This document shows positions 12,042 to 23,600 of a stretch of 64,000 bases of DNA, piece after piece. The position numbers and the translations under genes are program-made. Origin of the DNA: Aricia agestis (Eukaryota; Arthropoda; Insecta; Lepidoptera; Lycaenidae). Every line of letters begins with the position of its first letter. The stretch's first letter is position 1. The notes beneath the pieces are model-generated. The model did not search any database. It was not told the DNA's origin and saw only the letters and a program-made list of their open reading frames with translations. The stretch covers positions 7,941,001-8,005,000 of the forward strand of contig NC_056409.1 in NCBI RefSeq assembly GCF_905147365.1, read 5' to 3'.

Positions 12042-12497
12042 AAATCTTTAACAATCTTAATTATACTATGGGGCAATTCAACCGATACTACTAGAGCATT
12101 TAAGGTCCAAAAAAAATGTGTAAGATCTGTATGCGGCGCAGGGTATTTGGACAGTTGCAAGCCGCTGTTTAAAAAGTTGAATATACTGCCTTTGCCTTGT
12201 CTTTACATTTACGAAACGGCTATATTTGTTTATAAACATATATACTTATTTGCTAAAAACAAGGACTGTTCTAAATATAGAGGTAGGAAACGTGAAAACT
12301 TGTGCATTCCCGACCAGAAACTAGCTCTATTTTCTAAAAATGCATACTGCATGGCTATCCGTATATATAACAACTTACCTAACGATTTAAAAAAAATGTC
12401 ATTAAACAAATTTAAAAATAATTTATTTCAATTACTATTAGCCAAAATGTATTATACCATTGACGATTTTATTAATGATGATAATATAATATTGTAA
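12042..12497 (+). pseudogene. 3' end of a CR1/jockey-type LINE reverse transcriptase ORF
   Basis: An uninterrupted frame of about 150 codons ends at TAA 12,495-12,497; a stop at 12,039-12,041 marks the upstream limit. It reads WGNSTDTTRAFKVQKKCVRS and then CGAGYLDSCKPLFKKLNILP, followed by an L.IYETAIFVYKH block and a C-terminal IRIYNNLPNDLKK..LNKFKNNLF segment. This order (WG / QK..R.. / CKPLFK.L.IL / YN.LP..I / FK..L) is the region downstream of the catalytic palm in insect CR1/jockey-clade LINEs. The catalytic YADD box and the endonuclease are absent, so this is a 5'-truncated copy. It encodes no active enzyme. The frame is intact over its remaining length, suggesting moderate age. Confidence 0.65.
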
Positions 12498-12805
12498 TAA
12501 TTATAAGTAACATTTCATTTTGACAATTTTTAATTTATTTTTTGCATATTTGTACTGCTTGACATTTGATTAATTTATTATAATTTTTACTAACAATATT
12601 GTACTGCAACCTATGAATAATAAAAACTAACTGCAACTAAATATTATGTGTCAAAGAATTAAGAAAATTAAATGTAACTTTTATTTCCACAATATTTGCA
12701 CGTCGAGATGTATCCGACAAAACATGAGCTCTATTTCTCATTGTACCATCTAATATTGTCATTACCATGTTTTTGCAAATAAACGTTATTATTAAAATTA
12801 ACAGA
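12498..12805 (+). mobile_element. Probable 3' UTR and tail of the same LINE
   Basis: AT-rich sequence follows the stop codon and contains AATAAACG near 12,778. The exact end and target duplication are not clear. Confidence 0.4.
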
Positions 12806-13568
12806 AATAAAACAAGTGTGAATTTTTATTTTTCGAATATTCTCATGGTGGATCGTAAATTTGAATCCTAATTTAATCCTCGAGCTGACATGGCGGATGC
12901 TAAACGATGGAGTTGGGAGCGCAGCGAAATTCGTCAGTGAATAACAGATGATTGGCAGCGGACATTTTCAGCGAGCGAATGAATATTTAAAAAATATTTT
13001 TTGTACATTTTTCCCCCGAAGTTTTTGACTGACAGTTAGAAATAAGGATTACTAAAATGTTTATAACACAAAAAGTTACCTCGGCACTTTATCGTATATT
13101 TTACAACTATTTGTTTAAATTAAATAAAATGCAATTATATTAAAACATAAATTTCTTTACTACCGATACTACAACATAATTATAATTCTTTATAATTTTC
13201 GACCTAGTCATCTGAATCATTCGTTCTATAATCTCTCATCTCAAGGGGACTCGAGTGATCGACTTATTCGAATGAGCATAATATCGATGTCCCCACTGTC
13301 CCATCACTACCCCACGTCTAGTTTTATTTGGGAAACGACCTCGTTCTATCCGGTGCCGGGGAACTCATTAAGTCGGCTCGTCGCTTCATTTTCAACTTAA
13401 GTGAAAAAAATTAGTGCAAGTCCCTGCCGCCGAGCCGCGCGAAATGTTTGCGCCGTTTTATTTTCCCATCTACATTAACTTCTAACTACACGTCGTGAAA
13501 AGGATGTATTTGCGGTTTCACGGAGCTCTATGTATTTGAGATGTCTGAGATAACGAGTTAAAAGATTA
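12806..13568. other. Gene-free region
   Basis: No gene. A less AT-rich stretch at about 13,240-13,460 (including CTGCCGCCGAGCCGCGCG) has no recognisable repeat and could be unique regulatory DNA; this is only a composition remark. Confidence 0.35.
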
Positions 13569-13708
13569 AGGGCCTGTTTCACCACTTCCTGATGAGTGAT
13601 GAATAGGCTATCCACCAATTAACTTGACAGATCAAGTATGGAGAATCTGTCGAAAAAGTTGTGAATAGCCTATTCGGCAGTTTATCAGAAAGTGGTGAAA
13701 CAGGCCCT
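13569..13708. mobile_element. 140-bp MITE with TA target duplication
   Basis: Left end AGGGCCTGTTTCACCACTTC and right end ACTTTCTGATAAACTG (minus strand) form ~25-bp inverted termini (AGGGCCTGTTTCACCACTTyCTGAT). TA flanks both sides (13567-13568 and 13709-13710). The internal copies of GAATAGGCTAT / AATAGCCTATTC add a second inverted repeat, so nearly the whole element can fold. Confidence 0.8.
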
Positions 13709-14451
13709 TAGATATTGAGGATGCCTGCTGTAATTAAAATATTTCATATATCTTTTATTATCTGGCAACAATAACATATGCCAAAATCATATAACAAAAT
13801 TAATTAACTTCGTTATAAATTATAATATTAATCATAAAATATGAATTAATGTATTAAGCTACGCCACAACGTTTTTGTCTACTCTTAAAATTATTATTGT
13901 TGTAATTTTAGTATAGATATAGTATAGAACATTTTTAATTTTTAACACTTTCATAGTCCACCATACAAAAGCAAAATTTATTTATAATGGATTATAAGGA
14001 TTATTATTTTATTTAGAAATTATATTTATATGCTTTTTTTCATTATTTTTGTCTCTACAATTCAGTGCCAATGTATCTTTTTGGATACATGAACTCCACG
14101 GTAACTACGTTTTCGTATCCGTTTGGATACCGTGTTAAATAAATTATTGTAAAATGGTATAAAGATAGAGCTTCTTTCTAAATACGTAACTACATAATAT
14201 GTTGAATTTAGGTGTTAGAGCGTGAAAGACAAGCCAACAGCACATTTACTTAGCATAATGTCCCCGTGAAGTTTTATTTCAGTCAGCGCACACTTAACAT
14301 CAACTTAATGCCTTTTGGTAAAGATATGTCTAGACTAAGGCAAGAAACTTTACTATTAGTCGGTATTACGTTATACTTTATTTTTAAATATCAGTCTAAA
14401 ATAGAAAATGGAAACTCAGATAATATTTTCTGTGTTAGCTTCTTAGACAAA
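13709..14451. other. AT-rich gene-free region
   Basis: No supported feature. Confidence 0.45.
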
Positions 14452-14662
14452 TCCATACTTGATATTATAAATGTGAAAGTATGTCTGTATGTCTGTCTGT
14501 CTGTTACCTATTCACGCCCAAACCGCTGAACTGATTATTTATTTGGCATGGACATACTTTGAGTCCCGGGAAAGGACATAGGATACTTTTTATTCCGGAA
14601 AAATGTCCGGTCACGCCGCGATAGACGAGTTTTGGCACAACGGAGTTGACGGCGTCATCTAG
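14452..14662 (+). mobile_element. Non-autonomous Helitron, 211 bp
   Basis: Begins TCCATACTTGATATTATAAA after A, and ends GGCGTCATCTAG before T. The interior holds a TGTCTGTCTGTCTG run, a CACGCCCAAACCGCTGAAC block and the 3' hairpin CAACGGAGTTG. Decayed relatives lie at 9,170-9,340, 25,422-25,600, 29,640-29,686 and 41,299-41,506. Confidence 0.7.
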
Positions 14663-14679
14663 TATTACAATAATACAAG

Positions 14680-14957
14680 TTCTAACAGATTAAATAATAA
14701 TTTAACAATATCTATAGACGCTTCACACCACGTCAGTCTGGCCCCGTGGTAAGTACCTGAAGGACTTGTATTACGGGTACCAGACAACGGAAATATATTT
14801 AATACTTTAATACTATACATATATTTAGGATTTTTATTATATGATACACATCGATGACTTAGGAACTTTGAAAACTTTTTGTTCCGTCGGCGGGATTCGA
14901 ACCCGCGACCCCCGGCTTGAGCTACCAACAGCCCACCAACTGAGCCACAGAGGTTGT
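14680..14957 (-). mobile_element. tRNA-derived SINE
   Basis: The minus strand opens with a tRNA-like head: A box TGGCTCAGTTGGTGGGC (14931-14947) and perfect B box GGTTCGAATCC (14893-14903). The body continues with TTGTCTGGTACCCGTAATAC and TTCAGGTACTTACCACGGGG. These promoter boxes fit RNA polymerase III transcription. It is not a functional tRNA gene: the arms do not pair into a cloverleaf and the sequence runs on into a SINE body. Confidence 0.7.
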
Positions 14958-16174
14958 CAAATGACAACTTCGTTGATCGCGGTCTGATCGAGATTTTGTA
15001 GGCGAAAATTGATCGTTACCATTATTATCCACTAATGCAATGCATGAGATTATAACACGAAATTTGCGCTTTAATAAAGTGTTCAAACTGTGTCTGTATA
15101 TTGTACGCCATATTTGGATATAGTCCGGAACGGTCGTCAGCGCTAATTAAGTGTCGTGTCACAGCAAATGTCACCATCTAGGGACAAACGCACGTAACAG
15201 ACGCACGCACACAGTCTCACACAGACGCGCACACTGACGGTGTATTGACGCACACACACTTCATTGTGAATATGGATTTCCTTTTGTAATAATTCGAATT
15301 AATATCACTACCTACATAAGAATTAATTAAAGTTATTAAAAAGTAAAAGTATACACACACAACTACAGTATTTGTGAACACAATAAATTTCAACAGAACG
15401 TTGATGATGATGATGGAAGAGTTAAATAACATCACTGTCATGTACAGCAGCCTGAAGTTCGAAATTAAGTAGAACTTCGACCTAACAAAACAAAATTCCC
15501 CACACCGAAAAAGTTTATCTGTTAAAGTCTCGAGCATAAAAAGAACAGAAGTTGAATAGAATTGAATTAAGCAGATTAAATCGAACTTTGAAATAAAACT
15601 TCGCGAAGTTACTTGTTCCCTCCCGTTTGGCTCAAACTATACTGCTAATTAAAGTTGTAGGCATATGTGGAGTTCTTGTATGAAACGTTGTTAGTTTAAT
15701 GTTATCAGAAAAATAATAATTATATATATATATATATATAATACCAAAATAGTTCAAAATACATTACATTTTATTTCACTTTAAAAGTCTGTATACCACA
15801 TTTTTTTAGTGGTGTCACATTACATGAATAATAACTATTATAGACATAACTACATTGTACATGTATAATTTCATTTCGATTTATTTCAGTATATTTTTCA
15901 GTTTGCAATGTTCGTAAATCGTAATACGCCCTAGTGTGCGTCAGGGCTTTCGAGGCAGCATCCAAAATGAATTCATTATTCGTATTTCAACTGCAGGTAT
16001 AAGTTTCTCAAAGTTTTCCATTTGCGCTGTATTTTTATAGGATTTCGGCCGACTTCGCCCATTTCAACGAAATTCGCGCAAACTTCGAAGACTTTAGACG
16101 GCTGATTGCATTTTAATAGCGATAGAGATTAGTTTTGATAGATGGGACCTTTCGATGATAATGGCAGTTTTAAT
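14958..16174. other. Gene-free region with an (AT)n run
   Basis: An (AT)n microsatellite spans about 15,719-15,742. No gene is supported; reading frames here have no domain. Confidence 0.45.
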
Positions 16175-16440
16175 GTACTTGAACCTTATATTCCATGGTG
16201 CTTTCGTATCTTGGGTAGGTAGAGAAGTTCAGTGAACTCAGCTTAAAACATTTCCACAAAGCTTTCGAAGAGAAAAATGGAAAATATGTGCGTGGTGGTG
16301 CGCAAAGGAAAGAAGTCTTCGAATAGAGCGAGGTGTTATGCTCGGTCAGGCCCTCGTGATTGATTTCAGCTGCCGTATATCCAACAAAGCGCATAGAAAA
16401 CTTCGATAGCGCGATGCAGGATTGTGGGGTTACTCTTGGG
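16175..16440 (-). repeat. Family B dispersed repeat, inverted copy
   Basis: Minus-strand blocks CATCGCGCTATCGAAGTTTTCT, CAGCTGAAATC, GGCCTGACCGAGCAT match the repeat at 9,361-9,830 in order and spacing. The copy is diverged. Confidence 0.55.
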
Positions 16441-16532
16441 TACAGTCACAGAACAATATATTTTTGTAAAGTTAATATAAAAGCAAAGTATCCGTAAAGA
16501 AATTCACTTATCAACTGAAATTGTTTCATTTT

Positions 16533-16617
16533 ACGTTATTTGGTCGGGCTATGTCTAATTAATGTAACTCGTCATCTACGAGTATCAACTGAAATTGATA
16601 TAGCCTAACCAAATTAC
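16533..16617. mobile_element. Short foldback MITE
   Basis: ACGTTATTTGGTCGGGCTAT at the left pairs with ATAGCCTAACCAAATTACA at the right (a few mismatches) around a 40-bp centre. Total length is 85 bp, so almost all of it can form one hairpin. Confidence 0.6.
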
Positions 16618-17649
16618 ATTGACATTGACATGAATGACATGTATAAGATTAGGTTGCCACATAAACAAAATCCTGTTAAAAATACGTGTGGCACGCGGGG
16701 ACTGCTGTAAAGGTGTTAGCATTTTTAACAACTTATGCAATTATAATTCGCATGCGTCTGGTTGCACGCACACAAACACCGTGCCGAAGTCTGGCAACGC
16801 CGCACCGACCAGCGTTGCCGTACCGCTGTGCCGGTTGGAGTGGGGGGTGTTAGGTTTTTTCGTTACGGAATTTCTTAATTCGGTCACCGCGATAAAAGCT
16901 ATGCAATAGTTTACACATTTGACGTGTTTTCCGTGGAAAGGAAATTATTTGCGATGCCGACTGTCCCGACTGCCGGCTTATTATACCTCTCGCAACAAAG
17001 CAAACCTCGATCTGGGACACGAGCCCTTGTGAGGTCAGAACGAATTTCGTTCGTTTTATATTGCTGCAGCTCTCCAATGCTAAGGAACTAAAGGACCGTT
17101 TTATGAAAGAATAGAATTTTAATATTAAAATAAATATCTCTAAAATACTGTTTTCTAAAATAACGAGATTCGTCTAGATTTCTTAGATAATGTTATTTTA
17201 TTTTTAGGCAGATCTTTACTTTTAAGTTTTAAGCTGTAGGTTGCGTGTTATGCACTACTTTAGCAAGAAAATAATTAAATAGTAAATTTCCGATTTCTAT
17301 TACAGCAATCCATTAAAGTTACTCTTTCAACGCTGCTACTTTCTCAGTAAACTATAGAGTTTGCATGAGTGTGTATTTTGTGTATGTCCTATTATGTATA
17401 AAAGGGCGATCGAAGGGCTATAATAATTCTTAGTTACCTACTCATATCTTATTCATTTATATCATGTACTAATCACTCCAAAGAAGTTATAGAAGGATTA
17501 ACATTAAGTAAGTAGCAATGATATTGTATGAAAAACTCAAAATATCATTGGTAAGTAGTTATTTTTATAATAAGCCGACGACCACGACCATTATAATATT
17601 ATCAAAATGATGAGAAGTACCTTTTTATCTATATTTAAAATAAAAAATA
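16618..17649. other. Gene-free region
   Basis: Around 16,765-16,850 the DNA is GC-rich and includes a GGCAACGC...GCGTTGCC hairpin (16,792-16,820). No repeat family or gene identified. Confidence 0.4.
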
Positions 17650-17819
17650 TTTTTAAATTACGTAGTCTAAATCTTGTGAACGACTGACCCGATTTAGCTA
17701 GTTTTGGTTGGTACTAAGTACTAATATATATTCTGTGGTTTTGGTCTTGAAATATTCGTGGAAGTACAGGGAAGGTTTATATTACGAGGGCATTGATGCG
17801 AAGTTCACGGGTGATCTAG
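17650..17819 (+). mobile_element. Decayed Helitron copy
   Basis: The right part (TGGAAGTACAGGGAAGGTTT ... GCGAAGTTCACGGGTGATCTAG) corresponds to the family at 33,071-33,223 read in the opposite direction. CTAG is at 17816-17819 but the next base is A rather than T, and the 5' end is worn. Confidence 0.4.
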
Positions 17820-18551
17820 AATTTGAATAAATATTATAATTTGTTGTATTCAATTTTATTGACAAGTAAACACCCCGTAGGACGCAGGTAGATCGTGTTA
17901 TGGAAACGAAGCCATGAGCCGTGACCGAGCCGACTTTTGAACTCGCCCGAACCAACTTTTGCCATGTCATTTCATTTTTGTTAGTATTTTATGGACATGA
18001 CTATAATAGAATTTAATTACTATGACTTTACAATTCTTACATTATGAACTAACGTTCGTAAACATAATATTATACTTGCTGCTTTTTACGTTGTTAGAGG
18101 CAAAGCTGATTTTTTGACAGATAGGTAATAAAATTAAGGAGTGACATAGGGTTTAGCAAGCGCCAGAAATACCTTGATAATATTACGTGCGTATTTTGAG
18201 TAGGAAAATGTTTGAAATTCCAGCTCACTAGTACTCACAAACACAGCCTTTCGATTACAATTTGCCTCGATATAAGCGAGAGTCGGGAAGATGTTTGTGA
18301 CACCTCTGACATCGCGGTAATATCTCGGTTAAGCAGAACACTTGTACGGTAAAAATATATAGCCTGTTAGATAAATTAAAACATAATGTTGAGCTAAAAC
18401 ATTTTTCTCGTCACCAGTGCAATAACCGAAATAACTATCTTGAAGCCAAACCATTCGAGGTAGACACACGTAGGAAATTATGAAGTTTAAAAATGAGAAG
18501 CCGCTGTTAAGTTCATTCTAATCTTTACTGTTTAAGTAATAACATAATTTA
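17820..18551. other. AT-rich gene-free region
   Basis: No supported feature. Confidence 0.4.
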
Positions 18552-18770
18552 TACGTGGGAGAGCCATGCTTCGGCACGAATGGGCCGGCTCGACCGGAGA
18601 AATACCACGTTCTCACAGAAAACCGGCCGGCCTACGGTAAAGGCCCAATCCCCATCAAATGTAGCTCTTCTGATGCTGCGAGTGTCCATGGGCGACGAAA
18701 GTTGCTTTCCATTAGGTGACCTGTTTGCTCGTTTGCCCCCCCTTATCACATTAAAAATTTTTTTTTAACA
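18552..18770 (+). mobile_element. SINE, internally deleted copy
   Basis: Opens ACGTGGGAGAGCCATGCTTC and includes GGCTCGACCGG, a diverged B-box-like motif, then CCACGTTCTCACAGAAAACC. The tail carries GATGCTGCGAGTGTCCATGG and GTTTGCTCGTTTGCC and ends in an A-rich run. Compared with the copy at 27.3 kb, the middle (the CTACCC/TTCCC pyrimidine tract) is missing. I believe this is a Metulj-type butterfly SINE; the name is from recall. Confidence 0.7.
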
Positions 18771-18858
18771 ATAGACTGATTTCAAGGCCTCCATAATAAT
18801 ATATGGGGCAAAATAACACACGTTAACAAACGTTTTAAGCATTCCGACTGAAAAATAC

Positions 18859-18941
18859 AGATAATGATTTAGCATTTCTCGTATTATGATCTGCTTTCGC
18901 ATATAATATAGTCTCTTAAGAGAAATGCTAAATTATTATCT
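18859..18941. repeat. Hairpin with 22-bp arms
   Basis: 18859-18880 pairs with 18920-18941 with one mismatch (core TTTAGCATTTCTC), around a 39-nt loop. The size is like a small RNA precursor, but nothing else supports that. Confidence 0.6.
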
Positions 18942-20438
18942 TTATTTGATGCCCGCGTAACACAGGGTCGGCAAGTCTAGCTATAAATTATTCGGAATAC
19001 TAATATGTTTGTATCCTGGTAAGTCTTGTGGTGCGCTGAACCGTGTCACATTAAGCGCGGGGCAACCGGCTGGAACACTTTCCTGTATCCTCCCAATTTA
19101 TACCCTCCACGGCACTCCTTGAGGAGGGTCCGTAATTGTACCCAAATGACCTTAGCAGGTAGTTAATGTACCCAAGTACCCAAATGGGATAATGACTGCA
19201 GCGGAAATGAGCATGCGACTCGTTCACTGCATGTATGTAAAATCGACTTCTCGTTTTTTTAATCGATGCAAGCTTTTTGCAAAAGTTGCTTGATAGTCGA
19301 TCGGTAGTACCAATATAAACCCTCAAAAATATGGCGCACGGATTTTTATTCCATTAGGCAGGTACAAAGCAACGAAATCGTCGGTAAAAGCGCATTCGTT
19401 CGTATGTTTTATCGGCCTCATAGAGCTGACGTTGTATGTATGAAATTGCTTTGTTTTTAAATTTTGAAATGGTCCGTATCTGAATATCAATAAATTTTTA
19501 ACCTGTAAAAACACGGCAAAGTTCGACTCGCAAAATTGTACGTTAAAATTTTTGTTCCAAAGAAATCGACGGTTAAAAATTTCGAGGTATTTTATTGGAA
19601 AATGCGAGGGGTTTTATTTGGTCAGAATTTGAAATGAAAGGGTTGACGCGGATAATGGCCACCATCAGGATATTTATAGCCATAATTTTATGATAAAAAT
19701 GATGAAATACCAAACTTTGACTGTTGTATTGTTTTACCGCAGCCACATTCGTAAAGCGGGGTTCTCTGACCCCACGAGGCTTGATCTTGTATCCCTCAAT
19801 GTAAACAATAATATTTAAGATATTAGTAATCTGAGATAAAATCTAAAATACTTTTCTGATCATAAGTAGGTAATTGACACAGGAATTATTATTCATGGTG
19901 TGTAATATTATGTAATATTAAATTTTATTATCACACCTAATTGCTACTAAATTATGCTACTAAATTTTGTAGTATTTATTATCAAGCGACAATCGCACGA
20001 CGCAATAACAATAATTATAGCGTATAGTATGTACATAATTTGGATCGGAAGCCCGCACTTACCAAACGCCATACTTCAAAGCCTCCAAAGAAGTTTTTTG
20101 AAATTCTTCGGGAAAACACTAGGCGCTCAAGTATTTGAGAATCTCATCACCTGCTCACCGAGTAATTAATCCATATACAGGATTAGTCGTCCTTTAAACA
20201 TTTGCAGAGCAAAAAGTAGGAATTGAAATGGTTACCCACACTGGCGCTGAGCGTGTTTACAAATTGAAACGTGTGGCTGAGGCGTAGCGTGACCAGCATT
20301 CAGACCACAGATGAAAAAACAATACTGGAATTGTAAAACTTTCATCTAAATCCCGAGGAGCAGCGTTATTACATGATCGAAAAACTTTACGGATAATTTA
20401 GACTAATGTATCTTAATATAATATGTGCTCTTTGCTTA
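18942..20438. other. Gene-free region
   Basis: No recognised repeat or gene. The short frames around 19,050-19,510 lack domains and codon structure. Confidence 0.4.
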
Positions 20439-20762
20439 TCTATATATAACTTATTAATACGCGAGCGAAAAACTTTGGAGCCCTTAATTTGACAAAAATG
20501 CGAAAACGTAGGTGAATGAAATTTTGTGAAGGAGTGCATCGAGCTAATATTATTTTGAAATTATGCTTTTATAATACAATTTTTTAACAAATAAAACATT
20601 ACACACACTACAATGTGCACACTACGATCTTTTGAACGACAAGCCCATACACACGAATTGTACTGTGGTCGAAGTCTGTTGTCAAATTAGTCAATACTTT
20701 AAACGGGGAGCTAAAGAAGAAGATTATTAAATTTAAGGTCGAATTTCGACCATTGACTCTAG
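20439..20762 (+). mobile_element. Non-autonomous Helitron, 324 bp
   Basis: Starts TCTATATATAACTTATTAAT after A; ends with the hairpin GGTCGAA-T-TTCGACC (20737-20751), seven bases before CTAG, then T. A longer relative lies inverted at 33,468-33,961. Hairpin-plus-CTAG is the classic Helitron 3' end. Confidence 0.75.
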
Positions 20763-20874
20763 TATTAAAAATATATTATAATATTATATACTCGCCGTAT
20801 AAAGGTTATTGACCTTCGATTGCAATATGTATCTCATATGACATACAATACACCGTGAGAGAGCTTTGAAAGAA

Positions 20875-21258
20875 ATAATTGGTCCAGTGCGAGTTGGACT
20901 CGCTCACGAAGGGTTCTGTACCGTTATAGAGCAAAAATAGGCCCAAAATTGTGTTTTTTGTATTGGGACCCCCTTCATTTTTACTAAAATATAGAAAAAA
21001 TTTGAAATCGAACAACAGGCCAAAAAATTGCGATCGTTTTATGGGAGCCCCCCTTAAATATTAAATGTAAGTATTTTGTTTTTAGTATAATTGTTGTTAT
21101 AGCGGCCACAGATATACACAATCTGTGTTTTCCTAAGTCTAGCTATAGCGGTTCTTGAGCCTGGACACAGACAGACATACGGACAGACGGACAGACATCG
21201 AAGTCTCAGTAATACGGTCCCGTTTTTTCCCTTTGGATATGGAACCCTAAAAAAAGAC
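20875..21258 (+). repeat. Family A dispersed repeat, longer copy
   Basis: Runs from CCAGTGCGAGTTGGACTCGC through ATTGTTGTTATAGCGGCCAC and a GACAGACATACGGACAGACGG tract to GGATATGGAACCCTAAAAAAA. It shows the body missing from the window-start copy. No open frame of note, so either a 5'-truncated LINE tail or a non-coding retroposon. Confidence 0.6.
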
Positions 21259-22690
21259 CCTTCTTAGTTCTTAGGTCCTCATATTTTTCCATACCCGCGT
21301 ACGACTTTTCTGTCTTTAATTTACAAGTTAATTTCGCTGAACATAATATGCCTACAATATCCTTAAATGTTCTTATTTCACAACTGACAAATCTTATGAT
21401 ACACCCACTTATTTACATCAACAAAGGGACATTTACTTACTCTCGAACAAATTAAACACCTTTCATCTTTTCATTGTTCAAACTTAAATAAAAATACCCG
21501 AGAAATACCTGAACAAAGCCTAGAGTTTACAGGCACAAATAAATGAGATCATAAGCGAACTCCCCTTAAAATAATTGGAAATATAAATTTTTCTTCGGAA
21601 AATATTTCTACAAACGTTTTTGTACTTTGATCAAGTTTTTCCCTGGTAATAAAATGCCTCATTAGACACGAAGCGACAGGAAGTCTTAGATAAAAAGCCC
21701 GCAACAATGGATGACTGTCATCTACTGCGAAATAAAAACTTAAAAAAATGCCGCTGACAACTGAAATAATTACGTCATTTTTCTCCATAAATACGGTATT
21801 TACGGTATTAAAGTGAATTTACGAGCTAATTGGGTCTCGTCGGGGACGGCGTCTAGACTGGGGTGTTGTCAGAGGATCATTCATCATGTCTACTTCAAAC
21901 TATCACATCGTTATTATATTGGGCCAAGCACGTATAGTAGGCCTACAATGTAACATACAAAAATATTTTTTTTAAACCATCGATCCACAACAGTACCGGA
22001 CCGTATTAAAGACGTAATAACTAATAACCCTTGTCTTTTATGTCAGCAAGAATTATCAGCGACTTTTTAATAGAGCCCGCGAGGGCCAGACCTTCCTTCG
22101 TTAACGAAGGCTCTCTTGGTCCATAATGCATTTAAAACATACAAGATTTTGAAAAAGGATTCTGCAAAACTCAACACCGTAATTCAACAAAAGAGTTTAT
22201 TACAATAAAGTGTTTGGTCAAGGGGTATACCGTATAATATCCCGTAAACGAAGACGAGGGCAAAACCTAGTAGACTGTAAGAGCAAAAGAGTTAAATATG
22301 TGTATAGATGCTTTAAAACGGACAAATGGCCCACCACACATTCCCACCACTGCAACTCCTGTTTCGCCAGGATCAATAGTGGTAACCAACCCTTTGATAT
22401 TATGATCTCAGGGATGCCCGAGGGACAAGCTAAATCTGTTTTGGGACCCGCAACGAAATTAATCAGAAGAAAGGTAGGAGGAGTAGGAGAAATCCTATTT
22501 CCCTCCCCAAGCAAAGCGACAGACAGCCAAATTTTCGTGACATTATATTAATGTCCGAACAAAGCATCACGGGAAAATAATTAAATTATATTAAGCCTAC
22601 TTAATAGAGACCTTTACTTAAACCAGTAAACTGACAGGCTTGTGTTGGATTGTTTCCGTAGTTTCCAATAGTATTTATGACAAAAACGTT
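21259..22690. other. Gene-free region
   Basis: A perfect palindrome CCTTCGTTAACGAAGG lies at 22095-22110. A 113-codon frame at 22,210-22,551 has an equally long antisense frame and no domain I know; I do not call it a gene. Confidence 0.4.
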
Positions 22691-22699
22691 TGAAAGCAC

Positions 22700-23600
22700 G
22701 GAAATTCTTTGCACTGCCTACGAGGTCATCGTAATATACGACTCTAGAAACAAATTGCAATTTGCAGGAGGCTGTTTAACATATCGGTTCTTTCCTCATG
22801 CCAGAGATCATATTCCCAGAGTACGTGATGAACAGTTTGTTCTTCCGGGCTGCCTTCGGTCGAGCACTCGCAAAATGGAGACGGAACCAACTAGAATCTA
22901 TGAAGTTTAGCTTTAAGTTGCCGTGACCGGTTAAGAATTGTGCAACGCAGTGATCGATTTCTATCCAAAGTATAGCGAGTCGTTTGCGTACCGAGGGAAA
23001 GAAATTGTACAGGTGCCGACCTTTGATTGAGTTATCCCACCGAACCTGCCACTCAGATTTAAGATTTTGTAGTGTTACATTTAGCGGTTCGAATTACTTA
23101 CTTTATTTCTGTCTTTCAAGCTTAAGAAATCTGGGGTCGTATTTTTTTATTTTTATAATATAAGGCAGCTCGACGCTGTATTTCTAAGTCTACAGGCAAA
23201 ACACCCGACAGGACAGGAAGTGCTTCAGCACTGACCGTTCTATATGCCTTAGGGCCGGGACACAAAAAAAACGTCGTGCCGTAGAAACTCACGTAGAAAT
23301 TCAAGATGAGTTTCTAAGACGCGACGTCGTACGACGCCGTACGGCGCCGTGCCGTGGTTTTTTATGACGCGCGTCGTGGAGTCCCACGACACGGCGCCGT
23401 ACGACGACGTACGACGTCGTGCCGTGTTTTTGTGTCCCGGCCCTTACTCAGGAATATTAATGCGAGACGTTGGCTTTGTAAAAGTTTACGTCGGGCTGCT
23501 CCTATCGTAGCCCTATCTGCCCAGACTGTGAGCAGGCTATCTGTACAGGTGAGCTGTAGCAAATTCTGCCTAAATATGTGGCTGTATATATAATTTTTAA
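22700..23600 (-). pseudogene. Broken R1-type LINE, C-terminal end
   Basis: Minus-strand reading gives, in order, RRKLLQSQRLALIFLSK (about 23,510-23,445), AYRTVSAEALPVLSGVLPVD and RRAALYY (about 23,244-23,165), then WQVRWDNSIKGRHLYNFFPS (from 23,051), LTGHGN and a C-x-C ... HHVLWEYD finger-like end. The order AYRTVS.EAL..L.GVLP.DL, W...W..S.KGR..Y.F.P, FLTGHG and a terminal CCHC-like motif is the hallmark of the R1 clade downstream of the reverse transcriptase. Catalytic RT and endonuclease are absent. At least one frameshift falls after LTGHGN, and stops follow. A MITE (23,252-23,443) sits between LSK and AYRTVS; removing it with one TTA copy rejoins the frame exactly. Confidence 0.65.
23252..23443. 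mobile_element. 192-bp MITE with TTA duplication inside the LINE
   Basis: Inverted ends GGGCCGGGACACAAAAA / TTTTTGTGTCCCGGCCC are flanked by TTA on both sides (23249-23251, 23444-23446). The interior is almost wholly made of CGTCGTACGACG/GGCGCC palindromes. The TTA duplication suggests the PIF/Harbinger (Tourist) group. The host LINE frame confirms both boundaries. Confidence 0.85.

Noticed and set aside
14880..14957. tRNA-like A and B boxes on the minus strand
   Set aside because: The acceptor and anticodon arms do not pair properly and the sequence continues into a SINE body, so it is not a tRNA gene.
22210..22551. 113-codon open frame
   Set aside because: An antisense frame of almost equal length overlaps, there is no domain, and composition is not protein-like.
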